Positions 9,127 to 18,736 of a DNA stretch of 64,000 nt are shown here, one piece after another (the first letter of the stretch is position 1; each line of letters begins with the position of its first letter). A program made the position numbers and the translations under genes. A model generated the notes under the pieces. That model had not been told where the DNA came from and did not search any database. It saw nothing but the letters and a program-made list of their open reading frames with translations. This DNA is from Yersinia massiliensis (GTDB taxonomy: Bacteria > Pseudomonadota > Gammaproteobacteria > Enterobacterales > Enterobacteriaceae), in the NCBI RefSeq assembly GCF_003048255.1, contig NZ_CP028487.1, positions 2,914,001 through 2,978,000 on the forward strand, given 5' to 3'.

Positions 9127-10705
9127 TGGCAGGTAACTGATAGCTCCAAGTTTCGGTCAGGGTTTTATCACCGTTAGCCAGCGCTGCGCGCATTTCTATT
9201 GGTTTCTTCGCATCCTTAACTTTCAACCGCAGTGTTAAACGCCAACCTTTGGTGACGGGGTTATAGCGCACACTGTTTTCGATCAGTTCACCGTTATCAT
9301 CAAGACTGACCTGAGACGCTAACGGTGTTTTCTCATCGAGTGCTTTCAGTGCTGGGCCAACAAAATCAACCAAGAACGCGACGCTGCCATCTGGCTCACG
9401 AATCAAATTCGACTGTTTAACATCACCCGTTGAGCGCAGTGTTTGTTTAACATAGCCCACATCAGGTGAATGTAATTTCTCTTCATCACGAGTGAAGTAC
9501 AGGCGGTAATTTAGATCGAGTGATTTTTTCGCATCGGGCAACACGTCAGGATTCCAAAACGCGACGATATTATCGTTGGTTTCATCCGCCGTTGGGATCT
9601 CCACCAACTCCACTTTCCCTTTGCCCCAATCACCACGAGGTTCGACCCAAGCACTCGGCCGCAGATCGTAACGATCGTCTAAATCCTCATATTGCGAGAA
9701 TTCACGCCCACGTTGCAGCAGGCCAAAGCCTTTCGGATTTTCAACCGTATAAGTACTGACAGACAGGTGTTTTGGATTATTCAGTGGCCGCCATATCCAT
9801 TCGCCATTACCGGCATGAATAGAAAGACCATTGGAATCATGCAATGCCGGACGGTAGTTCAACACAGTCGAGGGTTGGCTTGGGCCAAACAAGAACATAC
9901 TGGTTAAAGGCGCAATCCCTAACTTTTCCACTTTATCGCGCAGGAAAACTTTGGCCTGCACATCAATAGTGGTATCGCGCCCTGGGTAGATAACAAATTT
10001 ATACGCGCCAGTGGCTCGTGGGGAGTCCAGCAACGCATAAATCACCAAATGCTTATCATTGGGTTTAGGTCGCTCAATCCAGAACTCACGAAAACGCGGG
10101 AATTCCTCACCGGAAGCCAACGCCGTATCAATTGCCAGCCCACGAGCAGAAAGACCATAAACCTGACCTTTACCAATCACGCGAAAATAACTAGCACCGA
10201 GCATACTGACGATTTCATCTTTCTTATCCGCTTTATTAATCGGATAAAGTACTTTGAAGCCGGCAAAACCTAGATTTTTAACGGCATCAGGGTCGTGCTT
10301 CACTGAACCAAAGTTGAAGTAATCAGGGCTATAACTAATAGGTTTGACACTGGTGGCCGTCACTTCGTTAATCTGTACCGGCGTGTCGAAATACATACCT
10401 TGATGATAAAACTCTAATTTGAATGGCGTATCCAGCTTAGTCCAATACGATTTGTCGTGGTTGAACTGAATCTGCTGATAATCGGCAAATTTCATCTCGC
10501 GAAATTGAGAAGGAAGGTTACTTTTCGGCGCGTCAAAGCTTTTACCTGCTAATGCTTGTGCCTGTTTGGCGACATCATCGAGCGAAAAAGCCATGGCCTG
10601 CGAAGCAAATAATGACAGCAAGAGCGTGACCCCCAACCATCTGGTTTGGTTTGCCCCAGCCCGTTTCAACACAGGATTTACATTTGAAAAAATATTAACT
10701 TGCAC
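9119..10705 (-). CDS. opgG: OpgG (MdoG) periplasmic glucan biosynthesis protein
   Basis: Periplasmic protein needed with OpgH to make osmoregulated periplasmic glucans; crystal structures of the family suggest a role in branching or chain handling. 528 residues. A signal peptide ends at about residue 39 ([12 protein letters not shown], then [15 protein letters not shown]). Conserved blocks include [71 protein letters not shown] and the C-terminal [12 protein letters not shown]. The start used is GTG with GGGGGAG just upstream; it gives a signal peptide about 17 residues longer than in E. coli, and an internal start is possible. First gene of the opgGH operon, divergent from opgC. Confidence 0.95.
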   Translation of the reverse strand: MQVNIFSNVNPVLKRAGANQTRWLGVTLLLSLFASQAMAFSLDDVAKQAQALAGKSFDAPKSNLPSQFREMKFADYQQIQFNHDKSYWTKLDTPFKLEFYHQGMYFDTPVQINEVTATSVKPISYSPDYFNFGSVKHDPDAVKNLGFAGFKVLYPINKADKKDEIVSMLGASYFRVIGKGQVYGLSARGLAIDTALASGEEFPRFREFWIERPKPNDKHLVIYALLDSPRATGAYKFVIYPGRDTTIDVQAKVFLRDKVEKLGIAPLTSMFLFGPSQPSTVLNYRPALHDSNGLSIHAGNGEWIWRPLNNPKHLSVSTYTVENPKGFGLLQRGREFSQYEDLDDRYDLRPSAWVEPRGDWGKGKVELVEIPTADETNDNIVAFWNPDVLPDAKKSLDLNYRLYFTRDEEKLHSPDVGYVKQTLRSTGDVKQSNLIREPDGSVAFLVDFVGPALKALDEKTPLASQVSLDDNGELIENSVRYNPVTKGWRLTLRLKVKDAKKPIEMRAALANGDKTLTETWSYQLPANE

Positions 10706-11012
10706 ATCTCCCCCTAAATCATAACAGCCAAATTATTGACGGTTTATCCAATAGGCCAAGCAGATAAGCTCAGGTAATTGTTATGTCCGGCGTTATGCTG
10801 CCTGCGTATTGCGCAAACCCGTGGCTAAGCCACAAACCTGGTAACCCAGATTAAAATACACTATGGAAAATTATTAACCCTTATAGTAGTGTTTCTCGCC
10901 GTACTGATCCATTAATAACGTATATCGTTATCAACGATATGATTGCGATTAAAAAGCAATGCTCAAAAAACCAATACGTTATTCTATTTCTGATAGCAAC
11001 TTGCGAATAAGT
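10706..11012. promoter_or_regulatory. Divergent opgGH / opgC promoter region
   Basis: No gene. It must hold the opgG promoter (minus) and the opgC promoter (plus). ATATCGTT-ATC-AACGATAT at 10922-10940 is a perfect 8-bp inverted repeat, 73 bases before the chosen opgC ATG, and GTGGC-TAA-GCCAC lies near 10831-10843. The first looks like an operator; the regulator is not known from the sequence. Confidence 0.5.
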
Positions 11013-12152
11013 ATGAAAAAAAGCACTAACCAAAGAGAGTACTTTCTAGACGCTATTCGCGCCTATTTGATGTTACTCGGCATTCCTTTTCATCTTTCTC
11101 TTATATACTCCAGCCATCATTGGGCGGTTAACAGTAGCCATCCCTCACTGGTATTTACTTTACTGAATGACTTCATTCACGCCTTTCGTATGCAGGTATT
11201 TTTTGTTATTTCCGGCTATTTTTCGTTCATGTTATATCAGCGATATGAGCGTCGACGTTGGCTGCAAGTCCGCTTGGAACGGGTGGTTATCCCTTTACTG
11301 GCTGCTATCCCTCTTATTACTTTACCGCAATTTTTCCTCCTCAAGAATTACACTAATAAATTACAAGATTGGAACTCATTTACAATTTATCAAAAAATAA
11401 ATATTGCTATTTGGGAATTCATTTCACACTTATGGTTTTTACTGACACTCGCATTACTGACTGGTCTCTGTTTTTATCTGTTTAGTAGAATAAAGAATAA
11501 CCTACATTCTATTCCGACCATGATAAAAGGAATGAATAATATAGGAAAAGTCTCACTACAAGTGTTTCTATATGTATTTATCTATTCCATAATACGCAGA
11601 ATAATATACCTACTTAACCCTGAAATACTCTTTAATAGTATCTTTAACTTTACTGTTATGGAGACGCTATTTTATCTTCCATTCTTTCTTCTTGGTGCCT
11701 ATAGCTTTATCTATCCACCACTCAAACAAGTATTTCTTAAATTCTCACCCGCTGCATTATTCGCCTCATTGGTCTTATTCGTGGCTTACTTTGCGAATCA
11801 ACATGCTAATACTGCTGAATTTTTTGCCTTTGAACTGGATCTCATCATCAAAGCATTGATGGGCGTGAGCATGACCAACGTCGTTTTTGCCCTTGGGTAC
11901 AAACTCTTCAACTATCCCTCACCACGAATCACTTATTTGGTAAATGCATCGCTGTTTATCTATCTGGTACATCACCCATTAACGTTGATTTATGGTGCAT
12001 TCGTGACGCCGCATATTGACAATAACGGCCTTGGGTTTTTCGTTGGCATGATGTTTGTTTGCCTCATCTCGTTCCTACTGTATGAGATTCATCGCCGAAT
12101 TCCCTTACTTAAATTCTTATTTTCGGGCAGAGCACCGCAGCAAACTGCGTGA
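11013..12152 (+). CDS. opgC: OpgC (MdoC) succinyltransferase for periplasmic glucan
   Basis: Multi-spanning inner-membrane acyltransferase (acyltransferase 3 family) that transfers succinyl groups to periplasmic glucans. 379 residues from the chosen ATG; E. coli OpgC has 385. Typical features: REYFLDAIRAYLMLLGIPFH at the N-terminus with the catalytic His, NDFIHAFRMQVFFVISGYFS, LERVVIPLLAAIPLITLPQF, and the late VNASLFIYLVHHPLTL. About ten hydrophobic segments are visible. An upstream in-frame ATG at 10959 would add 18 residues, but the QREYFLD alignment to E. coli OpgC favours 11013. Transcribed divergently from opgGH, as in E. coli. Confidence 0.95.
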   Translation: MKKSTNQREYFLDAIRAYLMLLGIPFHLSLIYSSHHWAVNSSHPSLVFTLLNDFIHAFRMQVFFVISGYFSFMLYQRYERRRWLQVRLERVVIPLLAAIPLITLPQFFLLKNYTNKLQDWNSFTIYQKINIAIWEFISHLWFLLTLALLTGLCFYLFSRIKNNLHSIPTMIKGMNNIGKVSLQVFLYVFIYSIIRRIIYLLNPEILFNSIFNFTVMETLFYLPFFLLGAYSFIYPPLKQVFLKFSPAALFASLVLFVAYFANQHANTAEFFAFELDLIIKALMGVSMTNVVFALGYKLFNYPSPRITYLVNASLFIYLVHHPLTLIYGAFVTPHIDNNGLGFFVGMMFVCLISFLLYEIHRRIPLLKFLFSGRAPQQTA

Positions 12153-12376
12153 TCAAATTATTATTCAACCGAATAATGTTATTGCTAAGTGATATTGATA
12201 TCTGAATACCGCTTGCTTAATAAACCCGCTACACTGACTAACCGTCATGTGATCTACCATCATATCGATGCGGGATGGCTAATGCCTTACTGTACGCTCT
12301 GCTTGCAGAGTCACTATCCTGTAGATTCCTTATCAGGATTTGTTTCACTTGCTGTGACAACAAAAGAGGAATTGTG

Positions 12377-12622
12377 ATGACGAAACAAACTTCTATTGAG
12401 AAAAATCCCGAATCTGAGACGCCAACCGTCACTGAATTCACCACTTTGTTGACCTTGATTGGCCGACTCAGTGGCGCATTAGACGGTGCAATCACAGGGA
12501 AAGATCGCAGTATCTTAGTCCATGAACTTTCACAACTTTCTGTCGATAATCTGCCTGAACAAGAAAAAGCAGTGACCGCTGAAGCACTGAAACGAGTGCT
12601 AGCAACCCTGAAACGCGACTAG
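12377..12622 (+). CDS. Small conserved-looking protein of unknown function (81 aa)
   Basis: An 81-residue acidic soluble protein. The ATG at 12377 is preceded by AGAGGAATTG, a strong ribosome site; the ORF extends upstream for 34 more codons, but that part is cysteine-rich and looks non-coding. The body contains LLTLIGRLSGALDGAITGKD followed by LSQLSVDNLPEQEKAVTAEA, two amphipathic helices. No signal peptide or metal-binding motif. I do not recognise the family. It stands alone between opgC and the antiporter gene, co-directional with both. Confidence 0.65.
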   Translation: MTKQTSIEKNPESETPTVTEFTTLLTLIGRLSGALDGAITGKDRSILVHELSQLSVDNLPEQEKAVTAEALKRVLATLKRD

Positions 12623-12853
12623 TTCAATCCACAAACGCTCACCCTTGATTCCCCGCTGGGCGATTAAAGGTGAGCGCTCTCCCTCTTCTTCTCACTGACG
12701 CTCTCTGCGATACAGCAGTTCAATCTCTCTACTTAACACGTTGAATTGGGTCATATCCTCCCATCGCCTCCGACAAATCTGTGTATAATAATTTCGCATT
12801 AACATTCGCTAGCCACCCATTTGCCTAAGTATTACTTCAGGAGAATACCCACC

Positions 12854-14581
12854 TTGAACGCCATCACGATAAATAGCCTCTTTTTGATCGGCGCAGTGCT
12901 GGTGGGTGCCAGTATTTTACTGAGTTCGCTCTCGTCACGGTTAGGCATCCCCATTTTGGTTATCTTTCTAGCGATTGGGATGCTGGCAGGCACAGATGGG
13001 ATTGGAGGTATCGCATTTGATAACTATCCGGTTGCATATTTAGTCAGCAACCTTGCATTAGCCGTAATATTACTCGACGGCGGAATGCGTACTCGAGCCT
13101 CTTCCTTTCGTGTTGCGTTGTGGCCTGCTCTTTCATTGGCAACCATTGGCGTGGTGATCACCGCTGGCCTAACAGGAATGATGGCTGCTTGGCTATTTGA
13201 TTTGGATATCATTCAAGGATTATTGATTGGCGCGATTATCGGCTCAACAGATGCCGCCGCTGTTTTTTCGTTGTTAGGTGGCAAAGGGCTTAACGAACGC
13301 GTGAGCGCCACGCTAGAGATTGAATCAGGCAGCAACGATCCGATGGCTGTCTTTTTGACCATCACCTTGATTGCCATGATTTCAGCCGGTGAAACTAGCC
13401 TGAGCTGGATGTTCTTGGTGCACTTGATTCAACAGTTTGGTTTGGGAATCATCATCGGGTTGGGGGGCGGTGGTTTATTGTTGCTGCTAATGAATCGGAT
13501 TGAGCTGGCAAATGGACTCTATCCATTACTGGCGGTCAGTGGCGGAATTTTAGTTTTCTCACTGGCGACAGCAATGAACGGCAGTGGTATTTTAGCGGTC
13601 TATCTTTGTGGCTTACTGCTTGGTAACCGCCCTATCCGTAACCGAGCTGGCATTTTACAAACGTTTGATGGGCTAGCTTGGCTCAGCCAGATTGGTATGT
13701 TCCTCGTCTTGGGGCTGCTCCTTAATCCAAGCGAGTTACTGCCAATTGCAATCCCAGCGTTAATTCTCTCATTGTGGATGATTCTGTTCGCTCGACCGCT
13801 CTCCGTTTTCATCGGTCTGCTGCCTTTCCCAAGTTTTAATCTACGGGAACGAATCTTTATTTCATGGGTGGGTTTACGCGGCGCCGTACCCGTTATTCTG
13901 GCCGTATTCCCTATGATGGCCGGCATTCCCAACGCAAATTTATTCTTTAATGTCGCCTTTTTTGTTGTCTTGGTATCACTGCTGTTGCAGGGCACCAGCC
14001 TGTCCTATGCGGCGCGTAAAACAAAGTTGGTGGTGCCCCCCGCGTTATCACCCGTGGCGCGAATTGGTTTAGATATTGATAAGAATAATCAGTGGGAGCA
14101 GTTTATTTATCAACTGAGTTCCGACAAATGGTGTATCGGTGCCGCTTTACGCGATTTGGAAATGCCGCATGAAACACGCATTGCTGCGCTATTTCGTGGC
14201 AAAGACTTGTTACATCCGACGGGCAGTACCCGCCTGAAAGAAGGCGATATTCTATGTGTCATTGGCCAAGAGCATCACTTACCGGCACTGGGTAAACTCT
14301 TTAGCCAGTCACCTAGCATTCAGTTGGACGAGCGTTTCTTTGGTGATTTCATTTTGGAAGCTGATGCAAAACTCGATGATATCTCGCAAATCTATGGCCT
14401 CAATCTGGAACCCGGTGTCGACAAACAGCAAACATTGGGTGAATTTGTTCTTTATCTTTTTGGTGGCGAACTGGTTATCGGCGATCAGATTGAGTGGGAT
14501 GGTTTGACTTGGACCATTGCTGAAATGGATGCTGAGCGTGTCGTCCGTGTGGGGGTGAAAATCGTTACTGATAAAGCCTGA
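12854..14581 (+). CDS. nhaP2: NhaP2/CvrA potassium/proton antiporter
   Basis: CPA1-type cation/proton antiporter that exports K+ and helps cells with low external osmolarity and alkaline conditions. 575 residues from a TTG start at 12854, preceded by CAGGAG ten bases upstream; this aligns with the E. coli protein (578 residues), whereas the longer TTG start at 12821 adds an unrelated basic leader. The membrane domain has [38 protein letters not shown] with the ion-binding region, [13 protein letters not shown] (ND pair) and [17 protein letters not shown]. The C-terminal 180 residues form a cytosolic RCK_C-like domain ([19 protein letters not shown]) and a CorC/HlyC-like part. Single gene with its own terminator. 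Confidence 0.95.
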   Translation: MNAITINSLFLIGAVLVGASILLSSLSSRLGIPILVIFLAIGMLAGTDGIGGIAFDNYPVAYLVSNLALAVILLDGGMRTRASSFRVALWPALSLATIGVVITAGLTGMMAAWLFDLDIIQGLLIGAIIGSTDAAAVFSLLGGKGLNERVSATLEIESGSNDPMAVFLTITLIAMISAGETSLSWMFLVHLIQQFGLGIIIGLGGGGLLLLLMNRIELANGLYPLLAVSGGILVFSLATAMNGSGILAVYLCGLLLGNRPIRNRAGILQTFDGLAWLSQIGMFLVLGLLLNPSELLPIAIPALILSLWMILFARPLSVFIGLLPFPSFNLRERIFISWVGLRGAVPVILAVFPMMAGIPNANLFFNVAFFVVLVSLLLQGTSLSYAARKTKLVVPPALSPVARIGLDIDKNNQWEQFIYQLSSDKWCIGAALRDLEMPHETRIAALFRGKDLLHPTGSTRLKEGDILCVIGQEHHLPALGKLFSQSPSIQLDERFFGDFILEADAKLDDISQIYGLNLEPGVDKQQTLGEFVLYLFGGELVIGDQIEWDGLTWTIAEMDAERVVRVGVKIVTDKA

Positions 14582-14616
14582 TGCTGCCGTTAGTGTTGCT
14601 GCCGTCACCATTGATA

Positions 14617-14655
14617 GGGTGCTAATTCTCTCTTTTGATTAGCACCCGACTTTTT
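14617..14655 (+). terminator. Terminator of nhaP2, with a duplicated 3' arm
   Basis: GGGTGCTAAT and ATTAGCACCC form a 10-bp stem, followed by GACTTTTTG. The 3' arm plus T-run is then repeated almost exactly (TTTTTGATTAGCGCCCGAC), a small tandem duplication. Confidence 0.75.
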
Positions 14656-14686
14656 GATTAGCGCCCGACGACAATGACGTACGTGA

Positions 14687-15619
14687 CTAAACGCGGTTTG
14701 GCTTAATTCGATTAACCAGCACGATCCCCACACAGACGAGTATCAATGCAACGGCATTTTTCCATTCTAAAATGCTTTCGTTTAGGAATATCGCAGAAAG
14801 CACAGCACCCGACGCTGGGATGAGAAAATTGAACGGAGCAACCATCCCTACCCGATTATATTTTAGTAATAAGCTCCACAGCGCAAATGCCGCAGAGGAT
14901 AACAGGACCAAATAAGCCAGTAGCAATAAGGCGCGCCAATCTACGTCATTTAAATGGCCGCCAAAGAGATAACCTCCAACCGTTAACACCAATCCGCCAA
15001 TGGCTAGCTGGTAACCCGTCATCACCGTGGTATCCATGGTTTGCGAAATACGTTTGCCATAAATACTGGCCGCAGAGAGAATAAATGCCGCTAGCACGAC
15101 AAAGCCTTCTCCCATCAGTGAAAAATTAAAATCCATCAAATCTGAGCCAAAATTCACCACCATAACGCCTGCAAAACCCAATACGCATCCGATCACTTTA
15201 TTGAAGGTTAGCCGGTCATTTTGATAAATATAATGCGCCAACAGCACACTGAAGAATGTCCCTGTTGCATTCATAATGGAGCCTTTCACCCCTGTGGTGT
15301 ATGCAAGACCAATATAGAAAAAGACATATTGCAGCGTTGTTTGAGTCAACCCCAGAAGCGCTATTTGCTTATATTGGCCCTTTTTGAGGCGACCAATCGC
15401 CTTACCACTGGCCATCGCCACTATCAGCAGTACCAGTCCAGCTAAAAGAAAGCGATAGCCGGCAAACACCATTTTGCTCGGAATATCATCAGGTGCGATA
15501 TGAAATAGCGCATAACCATTTTTTATCGCAGGGTACGCACTCCCCCAAAGGAGGCAACAGAAGGTCGCCACGAGGAATACAAATTTTTTATTGGTAAAAA
15601 GCGGAGAACTGCGGTCCAC
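14687..15619 (-). CDS. EamA/DMT superfamily permease (RhaT/YdcZ-type exporter)
   Basis: Ten-helix drug/metabolite transporter of 310 residues. Two EamA repeats are visible: the first begins FVFLVATFCCLLWGSAYPAI and ends VMVVNFGSDL; the second begins GEGFVVLAAFILSAASIYGK and ends VALILVCVGIVLVNR. Substrate is unknown; relatives export amino acids, nucleosides or other metabolites. I prefer the GTG at 15619, which has AAGGA seven bases upstream, over a TTG seven codons earlier. It is transcribed divergently from the acyl-homoserine lactone synthase gene, and the two share a 300-base promoter region, so co-regulation by YenR is possible but not shown. Confidence 0.85.
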   Translation of the reverse strand: MDRSSPLFTNKKFVFLVATFCCLLWGSAYPAIKNGYALFHIAPDDIPSKMVFAGYRFLLAGLVLLIVAMASGKAIGRLKKGQYKQIALLGLTQTTLQYVFFYIGLAYTTGVKGSIMNATGTFFSVLLAHYIYQNDRLTFNKVIGCVLGFAGVMVVNFGSDLMDFNFSLMGEGFVVLAAFILSAASIYGKRISQTMDTTVMTGYQLAIGGLVLTVGGYLFGGHLNDVDWRALLLLAYLVLLSSAAFALWSLLLKYNRVGMVAPFNFLIPASGAVLSAIFLNESILEWKNAVALILVCVGIVLVNRIKPNRV

Positions 15620-15881
15620 GTGAACATCCTTTTCGAACAAGAAAAATGAAATAATGTTTCGTTATAACTATTCTCTATCAAAAAGTCTCGCCTCACGTCA
15701 CTTTTCTCTTAAAAACATCTCGATAATCACTCCTTTCGCACTTATTGAACATGCGAGTCAAAAAATAGATTGTTTCTTCGCTCTTCAGCCACAAAATAAT
15801 CGTACTGCACATCTTTCCTTCATTGGATATTCATACAGTGGCCCTGCTCGTTCAATGTTTGCACTGATAGACAAAGATCGT

Positions 15882-15900
15882 GTACGATGCGTACTATAAT
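15882..15900 (+). promoter_or_regulatory. Candidate luxI promoter with palindrome abutting the -10 box
   Basis: GTACG-ATG-CGTAC, a perfect 5-bp inverted repeat, runs straight into TATAAT at 15895-15900, 22 bases before the yenI ATG. A LuxR-family protein bound here would cover the -10 region, which fits repression or AHL-relieved control. No canonical 20-bp lux box is seen. Confidence 0.45.
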
Positions 15901-15921
15901 TAAATAACTTTGGTTTTCATT

Positions 15922-16566
15922 ATGTTAAAACTATTTAACGTAAAATTTGACAGTATGCCCGAAAGAAAGTTGGACGAAGTTTTCACACTGCGGAGAATAA
16001 CGTTCAAAGATCGCTTAGATTGGAAAGTGACTTGTATTGATGGTAGAGAAAGTGATCAATATGATGACGAGAATACACATTATATATTAGGTACAATAGA
16101 AGACACGATTGTATGCAGTGTCAGATTTATTGAAATGAAACATCCAACAATGATTACAGGTCCATTCTCTCCTTATTTTACGGATGTTAATTTACCGATT
16201 GAGGGCTTTATTGAGTCCAGCCGATTTTTTGTTGAAAAGGCATTGGCGCGAGATATGGTCGGTAATGATAGCTCACTGAGTACGGTCCTATTTCTTGCAA
16301 TGGTTAACTATGCTAGAAGCCGTGGATATAAAGGTATCTTGACCGTAGTGAGCCGAGGAATGTATATAATACTGAAGCGTTCAGGCTGGAATATCACTGT
16401 TTTAAATCAAGGTGAATCAGAAAAAAATGAGGTTATCTACCTGCTAAACCTGGGTGTCGATCTTGATAGCCAACAGAAGCTCATCACTAAAATATGCAAA
16501 AAGCATCACGTCCAACCTGAAATTCTTGATAATTGGCCGTTGGCTATACCCGACATTATCAAATAG
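15922..16566 (+). CDS. yenI: Acyl-homoserine lactone synthase, YenI-like (LuxI family)
   Basis: Makes N-acyl-homoserine lactone signals from S-adenosylmethionine and acyl-ACP. 214 residues. The invariant LuxI residues are present: Arg in LRRITF, Phe and Trp in FKDRLDW, Glu and two Asp in ESDQYDD, Arg in CSVRFIE, and Glu/Arg in IESSRFF. Sequence such as [19 protein letters not shown] and [16 protein letters not shown] closely recalls YenI of Y. enterocolitica, which makes C6- and 3-oxo-C6-HSL; that product spectrum is inferred here. It converges on yenR and overlaps its 3' end by 8 bases, the typical arrangement of this subgroup. Confidence 0.93.
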   Translation: MLKLFNVKFDSMPERKLDEVFTLRRITFKDRLDWKVTCIDGRESDQYDDENTHYILGTIEDTIVCSVRFIEMKHPTMITGPFSPYFTDVNLPIEGFIESSRFFVEKALARDMVGNDSSLSTVLFLAMVNYARSRGYKGILTVVSRGMYIILKRSGWNITVLNQGESEKNEVIYLLNLGVDLDSQQKLITKICKKHHVQPEILDNWPLAIPDIIK

Positions 16567-17296
16567 GTTTGATAAGTTTCAATTCAATGCCAAGCCTAAT
16601 TGCATGTTTGGCATTCAATACACCGAGTTTTCTGACCACATTGCCAATATGAAATTTTACTGTACTTCTTTTAATTTCTAAAATGATGGCAATCTCGGAG
16701 TATGTCTTGCCAACACTGGCCCAGTAGAGAATCTCATTTTCTCGAGGAGAAAATATCTCTCTCGGCTTACCACTTCTTTGTAATTCATTGTTTGCATTGA
16801 AATCTTGCCGGTACAAGCCCAACATTTTATCATGCGTCAAGATAAGCAGCATTTGAATCTTTTCTTTATGCGTTTCAATACTTTCATCAAAAGAAATGCT
16901 GTCATCACTCCCATTCGAGATGTTCAATGTTGCCATATTATTGTTATTGTCGTGAAGAACAAAAGTATAGCCATTAATAATGTTATATTCCCTCGCCAAG
17001 TTAAATACAGCGGAGTCAGTTGATTTCTTATTGATGACTGAGTTGTCATCCCAGGCAAAAGGTGCAACGTTATCTTTTGCGGTCAAAATGACGGGATCGA
17101 TGAGGTGGTAACTATTTTGCCTGTACTTCTTCACCCAATCTAACGGGTAGTTAGAAATAATAGCCGGGTGCAAGGGTGTTTTCTTATTCATGACAAGATA
17201 CGAATAACGAAGGTCACCATATGTTTTTATTCTTCTTTGAATATAGTTTTTAATGTCTTCATTAATACTTTCATTGTCAAAGTAATCAATTATCAT
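16559..17296 (-). CDS. yenR: LuxR-family quorum-sensing regulator, YenR-like
   Basis: Transcription factor that binds acyl-homoserine lactone and DNA. 245 residues: autoinducer-binding domain about 20-160, with the conserved Trp and Tyr/Asp positions in [18 protein letters not shown] and PFAWDD, and a C-terminal GerE helix-turn-helix at 175-240 ([20 protein letters not shown], then [20 protein letters not shown]). Matches my recollection of YenR from Y. enterocolitica very closely, including the N-terminal [20 protein letters not shown]. Members of this EsaR-like clade often bind DNA without ligand and are released by it; whether this one does cannot be read from the sequence. Convergent with yenI. 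Confidence 0.93.
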   Translation of the reverse strand: MIIDYFDNESINEDIKNYIQRRIKTYGDLRYSYLVMNKKTPLHPAIISNYPLDWVKKYRQNSYHLIDPVILTAKDNVAPFAWDDNSVINKKSTDSAVFNLAREYNIINGYTFVLHDNNNNMATLNISNGSDDSISFDESIETHKEKIQMLLILTHDKMLGLYRQDFNANNELQRSGKPREIFSPRENEILYWASVGKTYSEIAIILEIKRSTVKFHIGNVVRKLGVLNAKHAIRLGIELKLIKPI

Positions 17297-17506
17297 AACA
17301 AACCAATTTCACCCTTATACATGCCGCAACAATACAATTTTATTACATTGTTTTCAATACAATTCAGAGTATAACTAGTCTTACAGATATTCCTCAAATG
17401 AACAGAAACCGCCTAATAAAATACTGAAAACCTAGACTAAAGGTTAGTTTTTAAAACTAGACCTAAGGATAGCTATTATTATAGCCCCATGTTAATTAGA
17501 CTGTTT

Positions 17507-17680
17507 TTGCTTTAAAGAATTAGATTTGAATATAATGAACTAATATCTTAGCGCACAAATGCGCAGAAAGTTAGTCTGCAAAGAATAAAATTTCGCCAAT
17601 ACCAGGGGACTCTCTGAGTCCATCAGTACTGCTTTACCCCAGCCATCTGGATGCCCTTACATTTAGATGGCCGTAATCAT
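17507..17680 (+). ncRNA. Candidate structured RNA with promoter (unassigned)
   Basis: TTGCTT (17507) and TATAAT (17531) with an 18-base spacer form a good promoter. Downstream come four consecutive hairpins: GCGCA-CAAA-TGCGC (17551-17564), GCAGA-AAGTTAG-TCTGC (17563-17579, sharing bases with the first), GGACTC-TCT-GAGTCC (about 17607-17621), and GCCATCT...AGATGGC (about 17642-17671). No protein is encoded here. The class is not recognised. A 24-codon ORF (ATG 17707, stop 17779-17781) follows. Could be an sRNA, a leader with a short peptide, or chance. Confidence 0.4.
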
Positions 17681-17922
17681 CAATATCCATCGTTCAACTC
17701 CCATTATGTCTGTTACTCCTCTTCAATCTGCCTCTGCAAAATGCTGCGTTTTATTTGCGAAAGTTAATGCCAACGCATGATGTGCGACAGGCTACATTGC
17801 CAAATATTGCACATAAATCAAACAGTCAGCAAACGCAATCGAGCGATAATCTCTAATTACCATTGATAAATATTCTTTTTACGCATATAAACATTAAACT
17901 TATTTATGTAATCTTGGTAAAC

Positions 17923-18042
17923 TTGACTTAAGTCATGTCCCTAACCGAAATTAATCGTATGATAAATCAACGGTTATAATGTTTCCCTGGTGTTGGCCGA
18001 ATTGGCATCCCTTACCAAATGAGATTGGTAAGGGTTTTTTTT
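17923..18042 (+). ncRNA. Candidate anaerobic sRNA: FNR-like site, -10 box and terminator
   Basis: TTGAC-TTAA-GTCAT at 17923-17936 is close to the FNR consensus and contains the perfect palindrome TGACTTAAGTCA. TATGAT (17958-17963) would place the start near 17971, 41.5 bases from the palindrome centre as in class II FNR promoters; TATAAT at 17975-17980 is an alternative. A strong terminator follows at 18009-18042: CCCTTACCAA / TTGGTAAGGG with loop ATGAGA and eight T residues. The 55-70 base transcript has no ORF. It lies convergent to nrfG. No match to a known sRNA was recognised. Confidence 0.5.
18009..18042 (+). terminator. Strong plus-strand rho-independent terminator
   Basis: Perfect 10-bp stem with a 6-base loop and eight T residues. 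There is no plus-strand protein gene before it; it ends the candidate sRNA. Confidence 0.9.
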
Positions 18043-18067
18043 ACCTAAAATTTGAGGTGGGAAGAGC

Positions 18068-18736
18068 CTAGGAGGCGTGTTGCATCATCCGCGCTAATGC
18101 CAGCGCTTGAATAATCACCGCACGATCGACTTCAGGATTATCACTGTCCAATAACTGCTGCCAGATGGCGATGGCTTCCACGTAGCGCCCATGGGTAAAT
18201 TGATCAGAAGCTTGTAGCATAAGCGCGGTGTATTGCAGCGGCTCCTTTGCCAACGATTGTTGTAACCAATAAGCCACCTCTTTGGTCATCTTTTTATCCG
18301 CTTGGTAATACAGTACGGTCGCACGAGCAGCATCCAGAACCGCATTCGCGCCCTGTAGTCGTTCTGCCTGCTGCAATGCAAACAGCGCATCGTCAAACTC
18401 ATTTCGATACAAATAATGTTGAGCCAAACTTAGCCAACCGCCACCGTTATCCGGCGACTGCCGGATACGCTGCTGTAACCGATATAAGGTCGGGTCGTCA
18501 CTTTGCTTATCCAGCATATTATTTAAGCGCATCGCTTCTTGTTGCCTTAGTACCTCCTGCTGTACCAAGGTAAAGCGACCCAAATGTTGATATCCCAACA
18601 GTATCAGGGTTAATACCACCAGTGTGAACCCCGCAGGCCAACGCCAACTGATTCGACCATATTGGGCAAACCAAGGCCAACCAATTCCAGCCAGAATCAG
18701 CAACAGCATAAATGCCAACCCGATAGCCAGCACCAT
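18068..18736 (-). CDS. nrfG: NrfG, TPR-containing heme lyase subunit
   Basis: Part of the NrfEFG heme lyase that attaches heme to the CxxCK active-site motif of NrfA. 222 residues from the ATG at 18736, which overlaps the nrfF stop in TAATG; a longer ORF into nrfF is ignored. Two N-terminal membrane helices (MVLAIGLAFMLLLILAGIGW and FTLVVLTLILLGYQHLG) precede a periplasmic domain with tetratricopeptide repeats (about 75-200; for example GGWLSLAQHYLYRNEFDDAL and LQASDQFTHGRYVEAIAIWQ), which in the family grip the C-terminus of NrfA. Last gene of the operon. Longer than E. coli NrfG (198) mainly because of the second N-terminal helix. Confidence 0.9.
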   Translation of the reverse strand: MVLAIGLAFMLLLILAGIGWPWFAQYGRISWRWPAGFTLVVLTLILLGYQHLGRFTLVQQEVLRQQEAMRLNNMLDKQSDDPTLYRLQQRIRQSPDNGGGWLSLAQHYLYRNEFDDALFALQQAERLQGANAVLDAARATVLYYQADKKMTKEVAYWLQQSLAKEPLQYTALMLQASDQFTHGRYVEAIAIWQQLLDSDNPEVDRAVIIQALALARMMQHAS

